Shown here: one piece after another, positions 25,928 through 33,260 of the stretch
Layout: each line of letters opens with the position of its first letter
How positions within the stretch are numbered: the first letter of the stretch is position 1
Assembly (NCBI GenBank): GCA_963746275.1
Contig: CAVVAX010000012.1
Coordinates: 1-64,000, forward strand
Length of the DNA: 64,000 nucleotides
Source: JAEULH01 sp963746275
GTDB lineage: Bacteria; Pseudomonadota; Alphaproteobacteria; Rhodospirillales; Defluviicoccaceae
Direction: 5' to 3'
Notes under the pieces: generated by a model
Database searches by the model: none
Told to the model about the DNA's origin: nothing
The model's input: the letters and a program-made list of their open reading frames with translations, nothing else
Position numbers and translations under genes: made by a program

Positions 25928-27641
25928 TCAGCTCCCGCTTCGGTCCATGGCCGCCCTGCAGGCGTTGAGCTGGCACGCCGCCGCGCGATCGGCCGGGTCC
26001 AGGCACAGGCACTCGGCAAAGCCGGCGATGGCCTCGTTTAGCCGCCCCTGCTGCTTGCGGGCAAAGGCTCGGCGGAAGACCGCGAGCCGGCGTTGCGAAA
26101 CGGAAACCCCGGGGGCGTCGAGGGTGTCGAGGACCTCGAAGACCTCGACCGGCTCGGCTCTGCCGGGAATGGCCAGGGCATCCGCCGGGCGGATGGCGTA
26201 GCGGCCCTTCAACCGGCGGACGGTGTGGGCCGTCGCCAGGATGGCGGCGCCGGAGGTCTTGCACGCCTTCTCCAGCCGCGCCGCCACGTTCACCCCAGCG
26301 CCGATGACGGTGCAGTCCATGCGCCGCGGCGAGCCAACGTTGCCGGCGACGACGACATCGGTGTTGATCCCAATGCCCATCTCCACCTGGATCAGGCCGC
26401 CTGCGGCCCGCGCCTCATTCCAGCGGCGGAGCGCCGCGGTCATGGCAAGGGCGGCCCGCACCGCCCGGTCCTCGTCGTCGCCGGCGGGATTGAGGATGCC
26501 GAAGGTCGCGAGCAGGGCGTCGCCGATGAACTTGTCGATCATGCCGCCCTCGGCGTACAGGCACTCCTCCATCAGCGCGAAATGCTCATTGAGGAGCGCG
26601 AGGGTCTGGTAGGCGCCGAGGCTCTCGGCGAGGCCGGTCGAGTTGCGCAGATCGCAGAAGAGCATTGTCGCGCGGACGGCGCGTGCGCGCGGGCGGTTTT
26701 CGCCGCCGAGGAGCATGCGGCCGGCAAGCCGCGGGTCGAGGTAGCGCGACAGCACGTCGGCCGCCTGCCTCTCGCCGCTGACGTCGTCGAGGACGACGAC
26801 GGCCAGCATCTTGCCCGTGCGGCGGTCGGCGATCGGAAGAATGCTGGCATTGACGTCGAGGCTGCGCCGGCCAAGCCGCAGGCTGGCGTCCATGGCGACC
26901 TCGGCAAGCCCGGTCGCAGCCACGCGCCTCGCCCTGTCGACCACCCAGGCATTGTCGCCGCGAAAGACCCTGCGGCCCGGCTTGCCGATCACGTCCGCCC
27001 CGCGCCGCCGCAGCATCCGCAGCGCGGCCGGGTTGCAGCCGACGATGCGCCCCTCTGCGTCGAGGCCAATGACGGCATCTGACGTGGCCTGGACGACGGC
27101 GTCGCTGTAGCTCTTCAGGGTCGAGCAGGTCGGCGGATCGCCCGACGGTCTTGAGCGCAATTCCCGCGCCGACGGCGAGTGCCGCCAGCCGCTGCGCCCG
27201 CGCCGCGTCGAAGGTGGCGCCGTGTGTGCCCGCCACCTCGAGCACGCCGACCGGCCAGCCGTCGGCGAGGATCGGCACGGCCATCGTCCCGTCTGGACCG
27301 CGGACCAGCCTGCCGGCGATCAAGGCTCGCCGGGCGGTGCTCTGCCCGCAGCCGGCAGGTTCTGGCTTGCCGCTCCCGTCGCCGGCAGCAACAACGCGCA
27401 GGTGCCCGATCGCGCCCTCGGCCAGGTAGAGGCTGGCTCGCTCGGTCTCGAACAGGCGCGCCGCCTGGCTCGCCAGCGTGCGCCACAGGGACGGGGGTGT
27501 GCTTGCGGAGACGAGCGCGGCAAAAACGCAAAGGGCCGCCGCGGCTGCGTCGGCGCTGGGGGCGGCCGCGGCGCGAAGGTCCGGCTCTTCACGGTCCGCC
27601 TGCGCCGGAAGGGGGGAGCCGGCCTCAGGCATGGACGCCAC
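25928..27641 (-). pseudogene. GAF-PAS class III adenylate/guanylate cyclase, frameshifted
   Basis: About 570 residues in two frames. The first gives a GAF domain (LFETERASLYL to GVLEVAG). The second gives a PAS domain (SDAVVQATSDAVIGLDAEGR) and a class III cyclase domain with metal aspartates in LFCDLRNST and IGDALLATF, and CTVIGAGVNVAARLE, then a short tail. They meet near 27120, where one extra base must be removed. Catalytic residues look intact, so the product would make a cyclic nucleotide, probably cAMP, in response to signals at GAF/PAS. The start is GTG 27641 or ATG 27632. It lies 2 kb from the c-di-GMP protein and the DSF genes. Confidence 0.8.
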
Positions 27642-27834
27642 CGCCGACAGCGATGCGGTGGCGTCGTTCAGTTCCGGCCGCGCTCGGCGGCCGTATCCGG
27701 GGAAGGGCGGGGACCATCCGCTAAGATAGGCGCGGAGTGGTTTCAGGATTGTTTCTAAGGCCGCACTTGGGCGAGGCCGGGACTATTAGGCAGCCACCGT
27801 CCGAGGCGTCGACCGCGTAAACGTTTCGCTCGGC

Positions 27835-28323
27835 CTATGGGGCCGGCGGTGGGGTCCGCTTTGCCCGCGAGGAGGCCTTGCGCGTTGGCCTCGCCGCAGC
27901 CTTCGCCGCCGGCGCGGTCGCGCCCGCAGCCGCGGCTGCGTCTGCCGTCGCCGAAGTCGCCTCGACCACCGCTTCGCTGGCTTGGCTGACCGGCTCGGCC
28001 TCGCCACCAGCGACGGCAGCGGCAGCGGCGGGCGCAGCCTCGGGCGCAGGAATGGCCTTGGTCGCCTCTCCGCCCTCGACCGGAGCTCCGCTGATTTGGC
28101 CCACCGGAGCCGCGTCCGCCATCGCTTCGCCGGCGCCCTCAGCCTGCCCTGGCATCATCCGCTCCGCCGCGGACTGCATGGTCGTGATGACCTCGCGTTC
28201 CGCCGAAAGCCAATACTCCATGGCCATGCCGTGCTGGCGCCCCGCGGACTCCCACATGAGGTACGCAACCTCGCGGACGCGATCCTGAATGTCTTTTACC
28301 AAGGCCATAATATCCATGTTCAC
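27835..28323 (-). CDS. DUF2934-domain protein with Ala/Pro-rich tail
   Basis: The first 50 residues carry the DUF2934 pattern (VREVAYLMWESAGRQHG then a W and acidic pair, residues about 16-43). The remaining 110 residues are low-complexity Ala/Glu/Val/Pro and end in a basic Lys/Arg/Pro tail (about 143-162) reminiscent of histone-like tails. Function of DUF2934 is unknown. The GTG at 28323, with GGGGGAA seven bases before it, is preferred; ATG 28317 is possible. Compositional bias means only the N-terminal domain is informative. Confidence 0.7.
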   Translation of the reverse strand: MNMDIMALVKDIQDRVREVAYLMWESAGRQHGMAMEYWLSAEREVITTMQSAAERMMPGQAEGAGEAMADAAPVGQISGAPVEGGEATKAIPAPEAAPAAAAAVAGGEAEPVSQASEAVVEATSATADAAAAAGATAPAAKAAARPTRKASSRAKRTPPPAP

Positions 28324-28418
28324 GCGTTATTCCCCCGGGGACGCTCCCAGAAACGCAGCCAATTTAACGAAGATGCAAACGATGCGCATCGGAAAACTTC
28401 CCTTGCCTACGCACACGC

Positions 28419-29000
28419 ATGTGGCAAATGAGAGGCGACGACTTGGCGAGCGCCAGTAGAGTCGCACGAGGCCTGCCCGCCCAAGGAACCCTGCAGAAAG
28501 CGAACGCCTTGGCAGCGAACGGAACAGTGACGGCAAGGCTGCGCGAGCGCTGGCACACCGAGCAATCGGCGGCATTGCCTTACCGCTGGTCGCGGGCGGG
28601 GATCGAGGTGCTGCTGGTGACCTCGCGGACGACGCGCCGCTGGGTGCTGCCCAAGGGCAGCATTGGCAGTGGTTTGACGCCCTATGAGGCGGCTGTGGTG
28701 GAAGCCTTCGAGGAAGCAGGCGTGGGCGGGCGGATCGCCCGGACCTGCATCGGCGTCTACGGCTACACCAAGCGCAACGAGAAGAAGACGAAGCGCTGCC
28801 TGGTCAAGGTGTTCCCGCTGCGGGTCAGCACCATCCTACCGAAGTGGCCGGAACGGCGGCAGAGGCGTCGGCAGTGGGTCAGCGTCCGGGTGGCCGGCGC
28901 CCGGGTTCAGGAGAAGGCGCTGAGGAGGATCCTCTTCGCCTTCGAGCGCCAGCAGTTGCATCGCTCCCAGGTCCCGACGGCCGCGAGCGCTTGCCGATGA
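28419..29000 (+). CDS. NUDIX hydrolase, diphosphoinositol-polyphosphate type
   Basis: In this 193-residue protein the NUDIX fold starts at about residue 45 (AALPYRW...EVLLVTSR..RWVLPKG). The NUDIX box reads GSIGSGLTPYEAAVVEAFEEAGV. The EAFEEAGV end is kept while the first Glu and the Arg of the strict GxxxxxExxxxxxxRExxEExGx pattern are replaced, as is usual in the short Aps1/DIPP-like branch common in alphaproteobacteria. Substrates could be diadenosine polyphosphates or related pyrophosphates. The N-terminal 40 residues are not conserved-looking, and the true start may be further in. Confidence 0.75.
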   Translation: MWQMRGDDLASASRVARGLPAQGTLQKANALAANGTVTARLRERWHTEQSAALPYRWSRAGIEVLLVTSRTTRRWVLPKGSIGSGLTPYEAAVVEAFEEAGVGGRIARTCIGVYGYTKRNEKKTKRCLVKVFPLRVSTILPKWPERRQRRRQWVSVRVAGARVQEKALRRILFAFERQQLHRSQVPTAASACR

Positions 29001-29080
29001 GCCATGCGGCTGTAGCGTCGACCGCAGCCGGACCTATATGTGTTGCGGTTCGCCGGTTGCGGACAAGGGGATGACTCAGC

Positions 29081-29284
29081 GTGATTGTCTGGAAGCAGCC
29101 GGACGGGCGGTCGGTGTCCTGCGAGGAAAAGATCAAGGTTCTTAACCAGAATCTTGAGGAGATCCGGCAGTCCTGTCAGGACGCCTTCGAGGACGCGGTG
29201 TTGATGGGCTGCGACGAGGAGCAGATCCGCCGGGTGTTCACCGCCGTCGTCGAGTCGCTGACGAACCCCTACACGGAGACGTAG
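29081..29284 (+). CDS. small conserved hypothetical protein
   Basis: A 67-residue, acidic, helical protein beginning VIWKQ/IVWKQPDG and containing KVLNQNLEEIRQSCQDAFED and an MGCDEEQIRRVF segment. I recall similar short proteins of unknown function in Rhodospirillales, often annotated only as hypothetical. The start codon is GTG. It lies between the NUDIX gene and the convergent c-di-GMP gene (11-base gap). No function is proposed. Confidence 0.6.
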   Translation: MIVWKQPDGRSVSCEEKIKVLNQNLEEIRQSCQDAFEDAVLMGCDEEQIRRVFTAVVESLTNPYTET

Positions 29285-29295
29285 CGCCGGCGCGG

Positions 29296-31866
29296 CTAAT
29301 GGGCGTCGTGGGAGGAGAGCTCGTGGGTTGCGCCAGCCCGAGCTGGCGGCCGAGCCGGGGCAGCCGCCTGACGTGCGGCCCACACGGCAAACTCATCGGC
29401 GGGCATGGGCCCGCCGCAGTGCAGCCCCTGAACGAGGTCGCAGTCGGTCACCAGGGCAAAGCGGTAAAGCCCTTCGGTGTCGACGCCGTTGGCGAGGACG
29501 CGGATGTCAAGCCGGTGCGCCATCGCCACGATCGCGTCCAGGATGCGCGCCTGCTTGGGGTTGGTCAGGGCGCCACGGAAGAATGCACGGTCCAGCTTGA
29601 TCTCGCCGGCGAGGATATTGCCGAGCTGGGCCAGCGAACCGGAGGCGGCGCCGAACTCATCGACGGCCACGGACACCCCGAGCTCGGCGACCTTGCGCAT
29701 CACCTCGACCGCATCCGGGCCCTCGCGGAGCAGGCTGCGTTCGCTGATCTCGAGCTCCAGGAAGTCCCCGCTTAGGCCGTAACGCGCCAGGGTTTCCCTC
29801 ACCACATCGGGCAGGTTCGGCTTTCGCCGATGCCCCCCCGAGACGTCCACAAACAGCCGGCCGATCGCCAGGCCCTCGCGCCGCCAGCAGCTCCACCGCC
29901 GGCAGGCGTCGTCGATGGCCCATTGCCGGATCGGCGCCAGCAGCCCCGTCTCCTCGGCACAGGCCAGGAACTGCTCCGGGGCGACGTTCGAGAGCTCCGG
30001 GCTCTGCCAGTGCAGCACGGCTTCCGCGCCGGCGAGGCGCGCGCGGACATCGAAGATCGGCTGAAACAGCAGGCGGAACTCGTTGCGCTCCAGCGCGTGG
30101 CGCAGGCAGCTCTCAATGCGCATCTGCGCGCTGGCTTGCTCGTTCAGCGCCTCGGTGAAGAACTCGAAGGTGCTGCGGCCGCGCTCCTTCGAGCGGTACA
30201 TGGCAACGTCGGCGTTCTTCACCAACAGCTCGGAATCGGCACCGTCGTCGGGGAACACCGCAACGCCGATGCTCGCCGAGACGAAGACGTCGTGCTGCGA
30301 GACCGTGAACGGCTGCGAGAACACCTGCAGGATCTTCTGCACTACCGGCTCGGCGTGGGCGGCGCTGGAGATGTTCGGCAGCACGACGGTGAACTCGTCG
30401 CCGCCGATGCGCGCGACCGTGTCCTCGCCGCGGACGCACCCGCTCAGCCGCTCCGCCGCCTGCTTCAGCACCTCGTCGCCGCAGGCATGGCCGAGCGTGT
30501 CGTTGATCCGCTTGAAGTGATCGAGGTCGATGAACAGCACCGCGCCTTTGTGGCCGTGCCGCTCGGCGCTAATGATCGCGCCGCGCAGCCGGTCCATCAT
30601 CAGCAGCCGGTTGGGCAGGCCGGTGATGGCGTCGAACTTGGCCTGGCGCTCGAGTTGCATCTCGTAGGCCTTGCGCAAGGTGACGTCGGCGACGGTAAGC
30701 TGAACCGCGGTTTCGCCCTTCCAGCTGACCCGCTGCGCCTGCGCCTGCAGCCAGATGGCCTCACCGTTGCGCTTCTGCGCGGCGAACTCGCTCAGCTCGC
30801 CGTGGCTGTCGCCGGCCAGCAGGGTGCGGCGGATCTGCCTGTAGCGCTCGTGCTCAGAGGGCGACAATAGGGCCTCCACCGTGGGCACGGCGAGGATCTC
30901 GTCAACGTTGGCATAGCCGAACAGCCTCGCCAGCGTGTCGTTGGCAAACAGCGGCGTGTCGTCGCGTTCGATGAGGATGCCGAGCACCGACCCCTCGACG
31001 AGCGAGCGGAACCGCTGTTCGCTCTCGACGACCGCCTGCTCCTGCAGCTTCCGCTCGGTGATGTCGAGCGAAACCGTCACGATCCCCTCGGGGACATCGG
31101 TCCCGTCGCTTAGCGGCGCCTTGGTCGTCAGCAGGATGTGCTTGCCGCCCGAGGCATCGGCAACGCATTCCTCGAAGGCTCCGGGCGGCTCGCCGTGTTC
31201 CAGAAGCGTGCGGTCGATAGAGCGGTGCCGCTCCGCGTAGTCTGCGCCGAACAGATCTCCGAGCGTCGTGCCTACCGCCGATGAAGGATCGATGCCGCAG
31301 TAGCGCTCGTGCTGGGAGTTGAGCAGCCGGATCCTGCCCTCCCGGTCGGTCGCCGAGATGAGCGCCGGCACCGTGTTGACGACCCGGCGGAGCTGCTCCT
31401 CCTTGCGCCGCATCTCCTCTGCGTGCCGGCGCAACGCCGTCTCCAGCTCGCCTTCCAGCACAGCGGCGCGCTTGCGATCGGCGAGCTGGTGCTGCCTGAG
31501 GCTGAGCAGGTTACGGGCGCGGATGCAGAACTCGCGGCCGTCGACCGGGCTGAGGAGGAAGTCGCTGGCGCCCGTATCCAGCGCCCGATAGCGGAACTCG
31601 CGGTCCTCATACGCGGTAACGACGATGATGGGGACGTCGCTGGCGGCCGGGTGGCGGCGGCAGCGCCGGATGAAGGCCTCGCCGTCCATGGTCGGCATGA
31701 CGTAGTCGGTGACGATGAGATCCGGCGGCGCTCCGCTGAAAGCGTCGAGCGCGCGAAGCGGGTCGTCGAACGTCAAGACGACGACGTTCTCCTCCACCGC
31801 CTGCGCGAAGCGATGGAGAATGCGTAAATTGATGATCTGGTCGTCGACGATGTAAACGACAGTCAT
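29296..31866 (-). CDS. response regulator with REC-PAS-PAS-GGDEF-degenerate EAL architecture
   Basis: The 856-residue protein has a receiver (1-125, phosphoacceptor Asp54 in LIVTDYVMP), a coiled-coil linker (125-160), PAS1 (about 160-275), PAS2 (about 280-400), a GGDEF domain (about 405-575) with intact GGDEF at 488-492 and the inhibitory I-site RGED at 479-482, and an EAL domain (about 580-835). In the EAL domain the signature is EAV at 615-617, the N of VNVS is D, DDFG is DEFG, and the E of AEGVET is N (LANGVDT). So it should make c-di-GMP but not degrade it. It is divergent from rpfF and is the likely output partner of RpfC, taking the place of RpfG. ATG 31866 is chosen. Confidence 0.9.
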   Translation of the reverse strand: MTVVYIVDDQIINLRILHRFAQAVEENVVVLTFDDPLRALDAFSGAPPDLIVTDYVMPTMDGEAFIRRCRRHPAASDVPIIVVTAYEDREFRYRALDTGASDFLLSPVDGREFCIRARNLLSLRQHQLADRKRAAVLEGELETALRRHAEEMRRKEEQLRRVVNTVPALISATDREGRIRLLNSQHERYCGIDPSSAVGTTLGDLFGADYAERHRSIDRTLLEHGEPPGAFEECVADASGGKHILLTTKAPLSDGTDVPEGIVTVSLDITERKLQEQAVVESEQRFRSLVEGSVLGILIERDDTPLFANDTLARLFGYANVDEILAVPTVEALLSPSEHERYRQIRRTLLAGDSHGELSEFAAQKRNGEAIWLQAQAQRVSWKGETAVQLTVADVTLRKAYEMQLERQAKFDAITGLPNRLLMMDRLRGAIISAERHGHKGAVLFIDLDHFKRINDTLGHACGDEVLKQAAERLSGCVRGEDTVARIGGDEFTVVLPNISSAAHAEPVVQKILQVFSQPFTVSQHDVFVSASIGVAVFPDDGADSELLVKNADVAMYRSKERGRSTFEFFTEALNEQASAQMRIESCLRHALERNEFRLLFQPIFDVRARLAGAEAVLHWQSPELSNVAPEQFLACAEETGLLAPIRQWAIDDACRRWSCWRREGLAIGRLFVDVSGGHRRKPNLPDVVRETLARYGLSGDFLELEISERSLLREGPDAVEVMRKVAELGVSVAVDEFGAASGSLAQLGNILAGEIKLDRAFFRGALTNPKQARILDAIVAMAHRLDIRVLANGVDTEGLYRFALVTDCDLVQGLHCGGPMPADEFAVWAARQAAAPARPPARAGATHELSSHDAH

Positions 31867-32205
31867 CCGATCCCATACCCTCAAACCCCGCGCCTGGGCG
31901 CGGGTGCGAGCGCTGAATCCCCCCTGAATCTTCTATCCGGCGGTTCGGTTCGCCTAGAGGACCCACGTTCTTTCCGTTCTATGGCACCGATGCGCGTCAG
32001 CGTCAAAGACCTGTGCCGGCGCGCCTGGATGCTCCTTACACGCTGCAAAAGGGAATTAATGTCACATGGCAGCGTCCTCTCCCCAGATCCTCCGCGCCTG
32101 TGCTTCCGCCGCAACACATTGACGGCGGCATATGAGGTATAAGATAACCCGTATGGGGCAATAATACCAACCATAATTCACCATAATGCGACATGGAGGA
32201 CGAGT
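31867..32205. promoter_or_regulatory. divergent control region between rpfF and the c-di-GMP regulator
   Basis: 340 bases without a gene. The rpfF-proximal half is much richer in A+T than the window average. It contains TTGACG at 32119-32124 with A/T-rich sequence 13-20 bases downstream (TATAAGATAAC), a possible promoter with imperfect spacing. The two ACCATAAT repeats listed separately follow. GGAGGA lies just before the rpfF ATG. Both divergent promoters must lie here, so shared control is plausible. Confidence 0.45.
32170..32187 (+). repeat. direct repeat ACCATAAT, one helical turn apart
   Basis: ACCATAAT at 32170-32177 recurs at 32180-32187, ten bases start to start, ending 18 bases before the rpfF start codon. 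The spacing of one DNA turn is that expected for a regulator binding the same face. No known consensus is recognised. Confidence 0.6.
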
Positions 32206-33189
32206 ATGTCTTACGTTGCCACCGCCAATTCAGGGCCCGACTGTTCCCAGACGGGAGCCCGCCCCGATGGGCGGGATCTCAGCGATTTTCTCGCGGGAAG
32301 CGCGCCGCTCAACGCTGCCGACTTTCCGGCCTCAGCCGCCGATGTTTTCGATCTCGACAACCTGCGCGTGACTTTTGACCGCAACCAGCGCATCCTCTGG
32401 TGGTCGATGCGTCCGCGCCGCCGGCCGAGCTTCACCGGCGAGCTCCTCGCCGACATGAAGGCGGTCGCCGACGGGTTGGAAGCCCTGTTCGCGGTGCCAG
32501 CCGATGGTGGTCAGCCTGCCGTCGGCCACCTCGTCCTCTCCTCGCTGATGCCGGGCATCTTCAACCTCGGCGGCGACCTTTCCCTTTTCCTCGACCTCAT
32601 CGAGCAACGCGACCGCCCCGGCCTGACCCGGTATGCCCATCATTGCGCCGACGGGCAGCACCGCATCGCCACTAACTTCGGCCTGCCCATCAGCACCGTC
32701 GCGCTGGTCCAGGGCGACGCGCTGGGCGGCGGCTTCGAGGCAGCCTTGGCCAACGACGTCATCATCGCTGAGCGCTCGGCGAAGTTCGGTCTGCCAGAAG
32801 TGCTGTTCAACCTCTTTCCCGGCATGGGCGCCTACAGCTTCCTTGCCCGCCGGATCGGCTCCATAGAGGCCGAACGCATGATCCTGAGCGGCCGCATCTA
32901 CTCGGCCGAAGAGCTGGCTGCCATGGGTGTCGTCGATGCCGTCGTCGATGACGGCGCTGGGCCTGCCGCCGTCTACGATCATCTCGTCGCCTTCAACCGC
33001 ATCGGCCGGACGCGCCAGGCGGTGCTGCAGGCGCGCCGGATCGTCAATCCGGTCACCCGCGAGGAATTGATCAGGATCGCGGACGTCTGGGTCGAGACCG
33101 CGCTGATGCTGTCCTCGCGCGATCTGCGCCGCATGCGCCACCTGGCCATGGCCCAGGACCGGCGCTGGGCGGCCGTCCAGTCGCGGTAG
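32206..33189 (+). CDS. rpfF: DSF synthase RpfF (crotonase-family fatty-acid signal synthase)
   Basis: A 327-residue crotonase-fold enzyme. FNLGGDLSLFLDLI, VQGDALGGGFEAAL and KFGLPEVLFNLFPGMGAYSFL reproduce RpfF of Xanthomonas rather than ordinary enoyl-CoA hydratases. Glu178 and Glu198 are 20 residues apart, the same spacing as the catalytic Glu141 and Glu161 of Xanthomonas RpfF. RpfF converts acyl-ACP to cis-2-unsaturated fatty acids (dehydratase plus thioesterase activity). The N-terminal 37-40 residues are extra relative to Xanthomonas. GGAGGA sits before the ATG. It converges with the rpfC gene 71 bases away, the same relative arrangement as in Xanthomonas. Chain length and branching of the product cannot be predicted. 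Confidence 0.9.
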   Translation: MSYVATANSGPDCSQTGARPDGRDLSDFLAGSAPLNAADFPASAADVFDLDNLRVTFDRNQRILWWSMRPRRRPSFTGELLADMKAVADGLEALFAVPADGGQPAVGHLVLSSLMPGIFNLGGDLSLFLDLIEQRDRPGLTRYAHHCADGQHRIATNFGLPISTVALVQGDALGGGFEAALANDVIIAERSAKFGLPEVLFNLFPGMGAYSFLARRIGSIEAERMILSGRIYSAEELAAMGVVDAVVDDGAGPAAVYDHLVAFNRIGRTRQAVLQARRIVNPVTREELIRIADVWVETALMLSSRDLRRMRHLAMAQDRRWAAVQSR

Positions 33190-33216
33190 GCTCCACCAGC
33201 AACCCGAGCCGGAAAG

Positions 33217-33250
33217 GCGAGCGGCCGCTCGCGGGCCAATGAGCGCTCAT
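33217..33250. other. two perfect palindromes between convergent rpfF and rpfC
   Basis: GCGAGCGGCCGCTCGC (33217-33232) and ATGAGCGCTCAT (33239-33250) are both perfect inverted repeats in the 71-base gap between the convergent 3' ends. They could act as a two-way terminator, though no T run follows on the plus strand. Confidence 0.5.
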
Positions 33251-33260
33251 CCGCAACCTT

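Noticed and set aside
32206..33189. Ordinary enoyl-CoA hydratase for the crotonase-fold protein
   Set aside because: The FNLGGDL, GGGFEAAL and LPEVLFNLFPGMGAYSFL stretches and the convergent RpfC gene point to RpfF.
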